This document shows positions 19,701 through 32,182 of a DNA stretch of 64,000 nucleotides, in pieces. Positions within the stretch are counted from its first letter, which is position 1. Each line of letters begins with the position of its first letter. A program made the translations under genes and the position numbers. A model generated the notes under the pieces. That model was not told the DNA's origin. It was given only the letters and a program-made list of their open reading frames with translations, and searched no databases. The stretch is from Pleodorina starrii (lineage: Eukaryota; Chlorophyta; Chlorophyceae; Chlamydomonadales; Volvocaceae): contig BRXU01000011.1 in NCBI GenBank assembly GCA_030267565.1, forward strand, positions 2,346,501-2,410,500, in the 5' to 3' direction.

Positions 19701-22529
19701 ACAGGCTACAATACGTTTGCATAACAATAGTAGGAGCTGTATATAGATATTAGCCAACATCCGTGCCTTGCGGTCGCATAACGTGTAAGACATGTGAAAA
19801 CGGTCGAGACCCAGGGACCCCGGCACCCCGCCCTACCATCCAGCCCCTACCCTGTATGCTTCCTTCCTACCAGACCGATCCATAAAAGTCCACCTCATTT
19901 AAAATAAGTAAGCAATCATACAAGAACAATTTCCACTGCTTTTGCACACTGCATAACGACTGTAGATGCTGCATGCACGCATTGATGGACCTGTTAGGAC
20001 CTGTTACAATGAGGGACCACTAGGGTCCTGCGCTGGCGCATTCTGAGTCAACTCAGAACCTCAAGGGCCTGCCGATTGCAGACCAGCTTCCTCCCTCGTG
20101 TCCGCTCAGAATAGAGGGAGGGTTGGTCCCATGGGACCCTCCGGCGGTTGGTGCTAGGGCACTGCCTGATGCGGTTGCCAGAGTCTTGCAAAGCATCTGC
20201 CGCCCTCGTTCCAGCGCTACAATTGCCGCAAACATAATAATATCCCAAACCTTGACTACAATGCCTACCGGTGGCTCAGCTAGCCATAGTTCACATCGGG
20301 AGATGTGGCCGCCGCCATTGATAGCCATCGGCCGCGCGCTGCGTGACCCCGTGTGTCTCGGCGATACGAATGTTCCTATCCGAATTGCTGTCGGTCCCTT
20401 AGCTTGGCCGTCTGCCTGGAGTGTTACGCACTGTACCTTTGTCTCGTTTCTTTGTTTCCTTATTTCGTCGCGCCTGCCTGCTGTCGAAGCAGCCAGTTGG
20501 CTAAACGACGCCGATAATATAATATATCATGTAATATGAAAAATGTATTTTTATTGGGCGAAGTCCCGGGCGTGAAGTCCCCCGGGGTCACCCCGGTCAG
20601 GCAGTCGCCGTCGGTAGTCAGTCAGTCACCAGAGAAATACCGTAAACATGTCACCTAAAGCGTGTGAGCCATACCTATCGCCGCTAATATCAGAGATTGT
20701 TATATAAATATCTGTATTGATTCACCGGGGTTGTAAGTGGGAGGTAGTATGTACCATAAGTTGGGCCCACGTCCTATATAGGTGTGCAGTTTGGAAAATA
20801 CAGTAATGATTTTATTTGCTGTACTTATATTAAAATAAATCAGGCGCTGATATGGCAAACATTGAAAGCAAAGTAACAGGAAGTCGCGAGCGATGCCAGT
20901 TTGAAAACCCTGTTTGTTTTCGGCGCGCGACTTCATTGGCATAGATGTAACCAAGCGTTTATAATATAAATTGTTTAAATGCAATATATTTTAAGTTAAA
21001 GCAGCAGTATTTTAAGCTTTGATTGCTGAGGTTCACAACTGTATGCTTTTGATCGCCACCCTCTGATCGCCACCTTCGCCACGTGCGCGTAGCGAGCCAC
21101 CGACCGTAGTCACTCACCGTCACCTCGGAATTTCAGATGACAATTAATGTAAAAAAATGCGTTAAAGTGTGGATACAAATGCTGATATGTGCTCACATGT
21201 TGGGATGGTGGCGCCGTCCCTGCCATTCCGCACTTCACAACGTGATATGTTAGGGCACTTCCAACGGCCATAGCTGGCCGTAGCCCTACCGCTGAATTGA
21301 TTGGAGGCGAATCAGCCCGGCCCATCTGTGCAATCGTCGCCGCCCGCCTGGCAAGCCTCTTACGATGTCTCCCATCATGCTCCGAGCGAACAGTCTCCTG
21401 GGGTAGGTCTAGGGAACGAATGCCAGCAGCGGGGTGAACGCACTCAAATGACAGGTGTATGCGTAAGCTGTGTAACCGATCCGCAGCATGCGTACGTCCG
21501 TACTGCCCCAACGCGCGTCCGTAACGTGACCGAGCCCTTCATCGGCATCGAAGAAGCTCGCTGATGCCCCAGGTCAGATTGCATTGATGACGCTTTCGAC
21601 AAGCAAGGAAGATCCGATGTGCACGCAAGTGCTGGCTACATAGACGGTTTGCAAGACCGCCCTGCGGATCGGGTTACATCTATCGGCCCGAAAACGAGCC
21701 ACCTTGGGTGTGGCCCGTAGGCAAGGAGAGGCGACCGAGGCAGAGCACGAGGCCAGTACAGCAAGCAGGGTGTTAACGACAGTGGCTGGCCGGTGCCGCC
21801 CCAGCAAATGCACGCGCCCGTCAGTCGCCGCTTGCAAAGGAGACACCAAAAGTAACGTCGTGCGTATGCCGGTTGAGGGTCTCATCCATCCGCCCTCGCA
21901 ATTATTACCGGCGCCGCACCACACGGAGTGCAGCACAACCAACATCTGCAATGTTGCCGCCTACTCTCTGATAATAATCGCTGCCGCCTGCGCACCCGCC
22001 CGCCATTTCGCGGAGTGCCGTACAGCTCCGTGGCAGTGTGTCGTGCCCGCTCCGATCGATAGCGCAGGACGCATAATTACGGACGAGGCACGAGGCACAC
22101 TAAAAGCATACAACAGATCGCTGCGCCGACCCTGCGTTTGCCTGTCCAGCAACATTGCTACATCTCGTGTTGGATCTCAGCTCGCTCCCAGCAGCCCTTC
22201 CACCCGCCCAATCCAGCAGAACCGCGCCGCACCCTGCCGAACCGCATTTGCTTTGCTTTCCTTCACTTGCTATCACACATACATATGCATTATTCCTTAA
22301 ATAATACATTCCTCGGCGTATTCCGCAAGGGTCTGCTGGCGCCCCTCCCTCTACCCACCCGTCCCCGTGTCCCCCTGTGTATGCCTCAGCTCGTCCTCGT
22401 ATAGCACGCTCCTCCCCAGCCACGCGGCACCTATCTACCTGAAATCCCGCGTGCATCAAACCACTCACATTCCCAAGCAGATGGCTAAATCTCCCAGCCA
22501 GAAAGACGCTTTCCTCCCGATGCCGTAGT
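19571..22529. other. Gene-free, relatively AT-rich region downstream of the LINE
   Basis: Nearly 3 kb with lower GC than its surroundings, especially 20650-21010. Frames up to about 200 codons (20123-20539 plus, 21110-21511 minus, 21704-22300 plus) show no domain, signal or plausible splice partners. The first part may be LINE 3' tail, and the last part (nearest 22530) should include the 3' untranslated region of the homeodomain gene. I see no RNA gene. Confidence 0.5.
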
Positions 22530-25500
22530 TCAGTACCCCTCCATGCTCAGTGAGACTCCCTCGCCGCCGCCACCGCCACTCCCGGACAGCCCGCCGCCTC
22601 CGCCGCCACCACCCCCGCCGCCGCCGCCGCCACCCCCGCCGCCGCCGCCGCCGCCTCTCCGTTTGGATGAACCCGAACCACCGCCCTTACCGCCGCCTCC
22701 ACCGCCTCCACCTCCGCTTGCTGCCGCCTTGGCCGCCTCCATCAGATCCGTCGCCGCCTGCTGCGCCGCCTGCTCCAGACAGGTCAGTGCGGCGGCGTCT
22801 GCGGCCACGAGCGCCAGCTGAGCAGTGGGGGAGTTGCGCGCGGCGTTCATCTTGGCGAGCAGCTCCGTGTCGCCCCGCGCCTGCGGGCGGGCAGGGTGGT
22901 AGGCAAGGCAAGAAGACGCGGCGGCGACACGGAGGCGGCGGGGTGTTTCCGTTCGTCGCGTGGGAGGTAGGCGCGGAATGAACGAAGTGTGCCCTGCCCC
23001 GAGTATAGATGTCAGTCCTCGTAAAGGACAGCAGGAACCCGGCAGCGGGCCCACCTGTCGCACACAGGGAGAGGGTGTGTGGCCTTGTCCTTCCTTTTAC
23101 CTTTCCGGCCACACCCATGCATGAACCACGCAGACAGCACATGTCATGCATGGTATCGCGTCTGTATGTAGCCCAGCGCGGCCCAACCCGCCGGCCGTGT
23201 TCAGTCCGTCAGGCCCAGCCCAGCCCTGCCCAGCCCAGCCAAACAATCCAACAGGAACTGTGCCACCCGCCCCACCTGCGCCTCGTGCGCCATACGTGGC
23301 TGGTTGGATTGGAAGACGGAGGTAATGAGCGGCTTCCAGATACGCACTCGCGCGTTGATGAACCAGTTGTTCAGCTGCACACGGCACGGCGGCACGACAG
23401 CGCGCGGCACGCGCGGCCATCGAGGTTTAGGGGGGCACAAGGCCGGGGTGGTGAGCCAAGCAGGGAGTGGTGGCGGGGGCGGCGGATATGAATGGGTACT
23501 GTATGGGCAAGCACCGCGATGGAAAGATGCGTACACGGCACAAGTAAGGGAGGAGTACGACACCACCATTCGACGCTAGCCCGTGCGCGCAAACCGGGTG
23601 CTCGCCCGCCATCGACCTCACCACTCGTTGCCCGCGCCCATCCCACGCACACACCGCGTATCACACGCTCCCTATCCCACTTGCCCTAACCAATGCATTA
23701 TTGCGTGCCGGACACCCGTACCTTCATACGCACTTCCGCGCCTGGTTGCGCTGGCTGCGGGTGCACGGTGCAGGTTTTGGTCCGCCCCCACCAATGGCCA
23801 ATCAACTTCTGACTTCTGACTTCTGGCCACGTCAATGCTCACGTACGCTGCTGGCGACCTCCCCTACACAGGGCCCGACCCGACCCACCGACCCACCGAC
23901 CCACCGACCCACCGACCTGCAGCAGGTCTAGCCCGGTTGACGCGCACAGCACCTCCTTCTCGTCCTCACTGGGGTACGGATGTACGATATGGTTGTACAC
24001 CCAGAGCTTCAAGGACTGCGATGTGCGGCGGAGGGGGCGCATTGGCAGGGGCGGACATTGGGGGACGTGAACTGCTGCATGGTGCATACATGGCGGGTGC
24101 TGAATGGTGGACGACGGACGGTGTTGGTTGAACACACAGGGCGCGGTGGACCAATCGCAACATGGCGCGATGAATACAAAATGGAAGTAAAGAGTGCGGA
24201 GTTACATCCTAGTTCAGCCAACATCCAAGCAATAGCTGCACACAACGTGACCGCGCACATACGCGCCCTCGTCGTGTTGAGCCCGGTGGCTTACATACCA
24301 GGGACCGGCGGCCCCCACACGACTCACGTTGACGGCGGCCTTGGGCAGGTTCTCGCGGCCCTTCTTGCTGCCTGGGCCATTACCGCCGCCACCACCACCA
24401 CCGTATCCGCTGCCGTGTCCGCCATTGCCTCCGCCGCCGCCACCGGACTTGAACCCCAGGCCGCGGCCGTTGATCATGCGCGACGGCGCCGCCACGGAAG
24501 TGCCGTACGCAAGCGCGCCGGCGGCTACACGGCCCTGCAGAGAGGTCCAGTTGCTGCCGCCGCCACTGCTGTTCGTGGGTGGGACTCCTCCGAAACCATG
24601 CGGCATCATGTTTTCCGTACCATGCCTGCCGTGCAGGGCCGCTTCTGGTTGACCGGCGGGAAGCGTGTACGACGTTGACTCGAAGGTATCATGCCCAGGG
24701 GGCAACATGCCCGGTGGCAGCTGGGCTTGCCCGCCGTACCCGTCGTACTGCCCGCCGCCGCCGCCGCCGCTGGAATACTGCAGCATCCCGCCAACCCCGC
24801 CTCCCCCGGCCGCCGCGGCCGGCCAGATGCCGTACGGCGGCTCAGCTCCAACATCAGGAGGTTGCAGTGCAGCGCCGTACTGCGTGTCGTACATGTCTCC
24901 TGGCCCTGCCAACGGTGCTTGCGAGGCTTCCATATACTGCGGCGTCGGCGCGTGCAACGGCGGTGGCTGCGGCGGCGGCGCACCGCCGCCGCTGCCGCCC
25001 GGCGTTGACCCCCGTTGGGTCTGGCGGGCCAGGGCGCGTGCCTGGCCTGCCCCGCCGCCGGCCGCGAATCCCGCAGTGCCGGCGGCGCCGGAAAAGTCCC
25101 AAGCTGGTAGCTCGGCGGCTTGCTGGGCCATAGAGTTGGCGGCAAGGAGGGGCTGGAGGCCGGCTCCAGGCTCCACAGGCTGCGGTGGCGGCGCGGTGGA
25201 GTTTTCTGACATCAGCTGTTGATAGGGCCCAACTGCAAAGCTGCCGGGGTATGCGGAGCGATCATGTCGCTCTCGTTTGATGTCCTGCTGATGACCGTAC
25301 GGCGCCGCACTTTGCGGCTGCTGCATTTGCGGTGGCAGTTGTGTGTGCTGCTGCTGCGGCGGCTGTTGCTGCGGCGGCTGTTGTGGCGGCGGCTGCTGCC
25401 GCTGGCTTGGCATCTGATGAGAGGACTGCAGATGCAACGTCGGCGGCGGCGGGTCCTGAGGGAAGTGCGCGGCGAGTGCGGGCTGCTGCTGCGGTTGGGG

Positions 25501-28500
25501 CCGCCGATGCGGCTGCTCATGCGGCTCCGGAGCCGGTTGTTGTTGAAGCTGCTGCTGCTTCTGCTGCTGTTGCTGTTGCTGCTGCGGTAGCTGCTTCTGC
25601 TGCTGTTGCTGGCGGACGTCCTGGGTTGGAGGCCGGTATTGGGGATGAGAAGGAGGGTACAGCGTCGACGGCGGCGGCGGGTCCATGGGATAGCGGTGCT
25701 GGGGCTGCTGCTGCCGCTGATAGGGTGGCGGCAGTCCGGCCTGCAGATGCTGCTTCTGCAGTTGCTGCTGCTGCTGCTGCTGTCCCCGGGGGTCCTGCTG
25801 GTGGAGCGGTTGCTGATGTCGGGTGTTTTGCTCGGGAACGCCCTGGAGCTGCTCCGGATGCGCGAGGTGCTGCGAGGGACGAGGCTGTCCACCCGCCTGG
25901 GCCTGCGGCTGCTGCTGCTGCTGCGGCGGCGGCGGCGGCGGCGACGACTGGCGGTGGTGGTGTTCATTGTTCTGGTGGTGGTATGGGTTCGCTGTCAAAT
26001 TCTGCTGCTGCTGCTGCTGCTGCTGCTGATTCCAGTCCCACGCTTCACCAGAAGGCCCTGGCTGCTGCTGATACGGATGCGCCGTCGGCGGCAGCTGGTG
26101 TGACGGCGTGGGCGTCGTCACCGGTGGCTGCTGGCTGCCGTATGGTGCTTGGTGCACCTGGATATGCATCGCCTGCCGCTGTTGCTGCGCCATCGGTGGC
26201 GGCGGCGACAGCGGTGCAGATTGGCGGCTGCCCGCCGGCCCGCCTTGCCAGTACGGCGGTTGTACGGCGGATCCTGTTGGCGGGGGCACTCCCGCCTCAT
26301 GCCGGTGGCTGCGCCCCAGAAGCTCTTTCGGCATTCCGTAATGTGGCTGTTGCTGCTGCTGCTGCGGCTGCTGCTGCTGCCGCTGGCCTGCCGGCTGCTG
26401 CGGCATCGGCGGCAGCTGCTGTAAGTGAAGAGACACATTAGTCGCGTCCGGGTATCGTGCGTGCTGCACCTGTTGTTGCGGCTGCTGCGGCAGCGGCGGC
26501 GGCGACGGCGGCGGAAGCCCCATTGAGACATCGGCGAACAGCTGCCCACCGTGGCCCGTCGGCGGCGGCGGCAGCGCCAGTCCTTGCATGGTGCTCCCGA
26601 CGTCACTCTGTGCGCGCGGCCGTACACCTGCCGTACTGGGAGACCCCTCAACGCCGCCACCGCCGTCGCCACCGAAGCCGCCGCCGTAGGCGCCGCCGCC
26701 AACGCCCACGCTGCTGCTCGCCATGGCGTCGCCTGTGTGACCCATGGGTCGACCACCGCCCCCCGTGCCGCTGCCGCCGCCAGAAAGCGATTCGAAGGTG
26801 GGATTCATCGAGGACAGCTCCTCAAGCATCGCGGACGCCATTGCCGGATCAAGGCTTGTGCGAATGAGCGCCTGCAGCGCAGCTAGCGCCGTCGAATTCA
26901 AATCGCACAGCGTTGAAAGCTCCACACCCGGGCTGTTCCGCCCTCTACCTATAGCTGTGTCGCCGCCGCCGTACCGCGGGTCAGGGGCAGAGGGGCCAGC
27001 GGCGGCGATGCCCGGCGGTGGCGGCGCCGGCAGACCCGGCTCGGCGGCGCGGCTTGGGGCGGCCGCAGGGATGCGAGCCGCCACCGCCGTCATCGCCGCC
27101 GCCGCCGCTGCAGGCGGTTGCTCGTCCAGTGATAGCGGTGGCGGCGGAGTACCCATTAGGTACTCGTCTAGGCAGGCCAGCAGTGGCGTCGACAGCATAT
27201 CGCCGACGGCGGTCAGCGTGTGCGGTGCGCCGCCGCCGCTCTGGCCATTGCGGGCGCCGCCATTGCCGCCGGGCGCGTACAACCCCATCATGCCACCTGC
27301 GCTGCTGCCACGGGCCTGAGCTACACGCCCGCCACCGCCGCCGCCGCAGTCGCCGTTACCGTCGCCGCCGCTGCCGCCGCCGTCGCTGATTGTCTGCGCA
27401 GCAAAGGCCTCCGCCGCCGCCCAGGACGAAAAAATGTCCGGGCTTTCCAGCTGCAGCGGCGTCGGCTGCCGTACCGGCGCGCGCCGTGACGACCGGTATG
27501 GCAACTGACCTGGCGGCAGCGTCGCCGCCACCATGCTTCGGTCCGCCGGCGCCGGAGTCTGCTCCATGGCCGACAAGGTTCGGCTGGCGGTACCGCCACC
27601 ACTTCTGTCCCCGCCGCCGCCGCTGCCGCCGCTGCCACCGGCATCCGGCGACCCTCGCGACGGCGGCGGCGTCCTTGGGTTGGCGTTACTCCTCACGGGC
27701 GCCGTCCCACCACCGGTGGAGGCTCCGTGAGCTGCTGGCATCCCCGCCGCCGGGGCTGGCGGCGGCGCCACGCTCTCGTTGCCGCCGCCAGGGCCGACAA
27801 GGCCGCCGCTGGCACTGCTACTGGCGTGCCGTATGGCTTCTTTAGTTGCACCGCTAGCCTGCTGCGGAGCCTGGGGGCACGCACGGACCGTGGATGGGGT
27901 TGGTTGGTTGCCACGAGGATGGAGAGGGAGGTGCGGTGCGTCACACAGGGTGGCCAGGAGTGCGGGGAGGAGGTAGGAAAGAAGAATCGCAGCGAAGTGA
28001 TGGTGGCGACGCTGGCTATTAACGGGTCCAGCAGTACTTTACACAACCTACCGGCCTAGGGGCCACGAGTGCGGTGGGCGGTGGGCGGAGGGCGGAGGGG
28101 CCGAGCAGCACATGGGGCCGATCTTACCCTGGCAAGATCGGCCCCATCCAACAAACGGCAGAGGTCCCTGCCCGTTCTGAGTGCAAAACGCTCGCGAGTG
28201 CATGTGCCTCTCCCGTCACGTCCCGTCGTGCCCCGTCCCATGCCGGGGAATTCGCAGCGGAGGCCCGGCCCCGATAACGCAGTCACCAACGCCCAAAGCC
28301 CAGAAAAGCGCTCGAGAAGCGAGACGCGCAGGAAGCGTGTGCGGACTTTGCAGAGCACCGTAGGCAGTCGTCGGCTCACCTTCTCCGACGCCCCACCGGT
28401 GATGCAGCTGCTGCCGGTGAGGCTGACTCGGGGCCGCGCCTTCTGTACATCCGCCGTACAGGCGATGCCACCGCCACCACCGCCACCACCGCTGCCACCC

Positions 28501-31500
28501 CCACCGCCGCCGCCACCACCACCCTCGTCGCCGCCCTCGTCATACTCCCCGCCGCCAACGCCGCCGGCGGGGGCGGCGGGAAGCGCCGCGTTAGACGTCT
28601 GGCCGCCACGTGGCGGCGGGCCGGGGGCTGGCGGCGCCGCCGAGGGTGTGTCGTACGGGGTCCCTGATGGGGCCAAGGGTGTAAAGGTAATGTACGGCAG
28701 TGGCGGCAGCGCCGTGGCAGGGTGCTGCAGGGCTGCTCCGGGGGACTGTGTCGCGTAAGCGTTTGGCTGCTGCTGCTGCTGCTGCTGTCGCCGCAGCAGC
28801 AGCTGCTGCTGCTGCCCTTGTTGCAGATGTTGCTGCTGCAGCTGCTGCGATTGTTTGAAATTGTTTGGCTGTTGGTTGTGAAGCTGTTGCGGTTGGTGGC
28901 GAAGCTGGTACGGGTGTTGTTGCGGTGGCAGCAGGGACGGCGGGCGATGCGGACGGCTGGGCTGCTGCTGCAGTTGCAGCGCTGCAAGCGGCTGCAGCGG
29001 CTGCTGGTTCCCGGGCACGTGTGGGAATTGAGGCTCCTGCCGCCGCTCCTGCTGCTGCCGCAGAAACCCTCCCTGAAGGTTGAGCCAGGCGCCGTCCGCC
29101 TGTCCACTGCCGTACGGCATTGGCCCCCTGCCACCGCGGTGAAGGTCCGCCGCTTGCTGCTGCCCCCCTGGCGGCGGAGGCATAAGGCCCGGATGCCCTG
29201 ATGCACCGGAACCTCCGTGGGCTGACGCCGACGCGCCCATGACTATCATGCCGTACTGCGGTGACGCGTGCATGCCGTGGTGCGGCGGCGCCGCCGCCGC
29301 CGGCGCCGCTACCTGCTGCGATGATGCGGGGCGCTGTTGTTGTAGCGACGGCGGCAACGGCTGCGGCAGCTGCTGCTGCTGGGGTTGGTACTGCGGTGAC
29401 GGCGACGGCGGCGGTTGGTAGCGCTGCTGATGCAGCTGCAGCTGGGCGAGTCGGAGGTTGTCGAGAATGGCCGCGTCGGACTTTGTTTTGCGAAGGGCTG
29501 CGCTGGCGAGACTCTCAGGTGTGAGGGTCCTGTGGGAGGGGAGCGGGAGGGGCGCAAATGTGGATGTGCGGGATGAGGGGATGAGGTGCGCGGGGGCGGT
29601 GCCGGCTGCGGGGGCGAAGGCCGTGCCGATCGCATTAGTGGGCAGGAAGAGGCAAGGAGGCGGTCACTGAAGCCGTTTGGCGCAGGGCTCGGTTCTCGGG
29701 GGTGGCTGTGTCCGAAATTCCACGTGAGTGGCAGTTGACTTGTTCTGTGGGTAACAGGCCCGGGTCGGTTCTCGGGTAGGAGCGCTGGACGCCGAGGCTG
29801 GCGGCAGTGCGGGCAGGCAACCTCAGAGGAGGCACGTGGGTCGGGACTCGGGAGCCTACGCACGGTCCAAAGCTGCGGACGGATTCCACAGCTTTTTGGA
29901 TCTCAGTTTGGATCACGGATCTCACCTGGGGATGATCCCACGCGGCGCCGGTGGCCACATCACCACCCCTGGAGGCGGCCAACTGGATGGCCCCGGTGCG
30001 CCCTGCCAAATGGTTCCGGAGCCTCCGGGGCCGCCGCCGGCGGCGGACGCAGCGGCAGCGGCGGCGGCGAAGGAGGCAGCGGCGGCGCCCGGAGGCGCCG
30101 ACGCCAACGACAGCGGCGGTAGCGGTGGCAGCGGCACAGGGAGGGCCGCCGCCGGCGGCGGCAGGTTGCCCCAGGGACCGACCCCTGGGTCGGAGCAGCG
30201 GAGCGCATTGGCATATGCCGACAGATCCGATACGCAGCGACCCAAGCCCGGCAGCGTAAGCAGCTGCGGGGAAAAGGGCCCCGCGGGCGGCGGCGGCGCC
30301 GCTGCAGCGGCGCCGACCGGACGCGCTGGCGGCCCTGGGTACGGCAAGACGCTTGGAGGTTGAAAGGGCCGTACACCGGCAAAACCTGGCGGCGCGGCGC
30401 TTTGTGGGGCGCTGGGACGAACGTCGTAATCAAGGCCGCTGCCGCCGGTGCTTCCGCCGCCGCCGCCTCTGCTAAGGCCGCCACCCACACCCGCAGCGGC
30501 CCAGGCCCCCCGGGAGGAGGGGGGCTGGCGGGGCTGCTGGGGCGCAATCTGGGTGCTGCCGACGTCCTGCGGGGCCAGGGGCAGGGTCCGAGACAGCCCT
30601 GGGTGATAGTTGTGCCTTCTTTCTTCTCCCTCCTCCCTTATCGCTATTCTCTTACCCCGTACCCTTGGTCTCCCGCTTAGCTGAGGAAGGGCGCTTCCTT
30701 ATCACACGCGTGCATCACCTTCGACCCAAGGGACCAGCCACTTCTACATCCTCAGCTGTTGCTCTTTTGCGAAATTCCGCAGTTCTTTGATGTTGGTTCC
30801 CCAACTCCCTAGCAGCACGCATGTGTGCTCGACCGCCTTGTCCCCGCACCGCCCCCCATGTGATTGCCACGTGTCTACGCGCGCGCGTGCACCCTCTGCG
30901 CGGGGTTGAGGCCATCACGACTCACCGCCGCACCGCCCCCCTCAAGCTCCCCATGCGGCGGCTGCATCGGCGGCGGCGGCATCGGGGCTCCCGGCCCCAC
31001 ATGCATACTCTGCGAGGTACTATCCTCCGACGGCGTAGCTGCCGCCGCCGCTGCCGCCGCCGCCAGAGCTGCCGTATCCCAGTTCACGGCGTGGGACCCG
31101 GCGGCGGCGGCGCCGCCGCCGCCGTCGCCCGCGTCATCCGCCGCGGCGGCATGCTCCCGACCCGCCGCCGCGGCTGAGGAGGGTCTCACATACCGCTCTG
31201 GTTCCGGAGCGCCGCGCTGCGGCGGGTGGAAGCCGCCGCCGCCGGACCCGCCACCTCTTCCGCCGCCGCCGCCACCTCCGCCGCCGCCAGCCCCGCCAGC
31301 GACCCCAGCTTGCATCTCACTACCGGGTACGGCAAGCCCGGTCTGAGTACTGAGATGCGAGTGAGGCTCCCCTGGCGGCGGCGGCAGCGCCGCAGCCGCC
31401 GCCGTCGCCGCTGCCGCCGCGGCGGCGGCGGTGACTTCCCGATCCGCTGCGGCCAAGCCCGTCGGCTCACCGCCCTGAAGCTTGTGAGGCTCCGCCTCCG

Positions 31501-32182
31501 CCGCCTCCAGCCTCCAGGCCGCCGCCGCCGCCGCCGCCGCCGCCAGCACCGATGAGACGTCGGACGGAGGCGGAGGCAGAGGTGGGTGCTGGCGCTGGTG
31601 GTGGTAGGGATGGTGGTGGTGGTGGTGGTGGTGTACCCGTGTCATGTGCACCCGGGCATCGTCCGCGAGGTTGACCATGTCCACTTCATTAATGGTAGCC
31701 GCCGAAGACAGCGGGCGCTTGCGGGACGGCCCGCCGCCGCCGCCGCCGCCGCCGCCGCCCGCCACCGCTGCAGCGGCGCCGCCGCCATCGACCTCGTCGC
31801 ATTCAAACTGTCCGGCATGATCCAGGCCGCCGTACCAGTCATTAGACCAGACGAAGTTGTCGCCGGGTGGCCGGTTCAGTGCGCCCGGCGCGGAGACGGT
31901 CTCGGGAGCGATTCCGGGGGCGAAGGCTCCGGCGGCGCCGGGCGGGAGGCCGTACAGCTGCGGCGGCGGGCGGGGTAGCGCCGGTATTGAGACCCAGCCC
32001 GCCGCCATTCCCAAGGCAGCGGCGGAGACGGAGGCGGAAGTGGAGGCTCCGGCGGCACCGACGGCGGGCGGCTTGGACAGCGGTTGCGGTTGCGGTTGAG
32101 ACGGTTGGGACGGCTGGGCGTATGCGTCGGTGGGCGCTGCTGGAGCGTGCTCCGGGAACGGCGATGCTGCGCCACGGTTCAT
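22530..32182 (-). CDS. Giant BELL-type TALE homeodomain transcription factor (GSP1/HDG1-like)
   Basis: Seven exons on the minus strand close in phase: 30926-32182, 29926-30566, 28380-29529, 24328-27870, 23917-24015, 23276-23374 and 22530-22880, giving 2379 residues. The homeodomain (about 2185-2250) spans three exons: GRENLPKAAVN, then SLKLWVYNHIVHPYPSEDEK, then LNNWFINARVRIWKP. The PYP at 2210-2212 is the three-residue loop extension of TALE proteins, and WFINARVR with a following WKP is the BELL-type helix 3. TALE factors act in the nucleus as BELL/KNOX heterodimers; in Chlamydomonas the BELL-type GSP1 pairs with KNOX-type GSM1 after gamete fusion to start the zygote programme. I cannot separate GSP1 from its paralogue HDG1. 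The rest is low complexity: poly-Gln, poly-Ala, poly-Gly, poly-His, a basic SRKRP patch, and a Gly tail before the stop. No clear SKY/BELL domain is seen. The ATG at 32182 is the first in frame; an upstream exon is not excluded. Confidence 0.88.
23878..23916. repeat. 8-bp tandem repeat (CCGACCCA) abutting a splice donor
   Basis: Four to five copies of CCGACCCA end exactly at the 5' splice site of the intron inside the homeodomain. On the gene strand the array reads GTCGGTGGGTCGGTGGG, so each unit offers another GT that resembles the used donor. Confidence 0.8.
28112..28147. repeat. Perfect 14-bp inverted repeat in a homeodomain-gene intron
   Basis: ATGGGGCCGATCTT at 28112-28125 pairs exactly with 28134-28147 across an 8-base loop. 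It lies in the intron 27871-28379 of the BELL gene, so it would be transcribed as a stable hairpin in the pre-mRNA. Confidence 0.8.

Noticed and set aside
24214..24327. Extension of the large homeodomain-gene frame beyond 24328
   Set aside because: The homeodomain reads correctly only if splicing occurs at the GTGAGT after 24328; the read-through sequence is intron.
25332..26441. 369-codon plus-strand Ala-rich frame
   Set aside because: It is the complement of the poly-Gln region of the homeodomain gene; GC-rich CAG repeats keep all frames open.
30960..31560. Plus-strand Arg/Pro and Ala-rich frames over the N-terminal homeodomain exon
   Set aside because: They are complements of poly-Gly and poly-Ala coding DNA with in-phase splicing on the minus strand.
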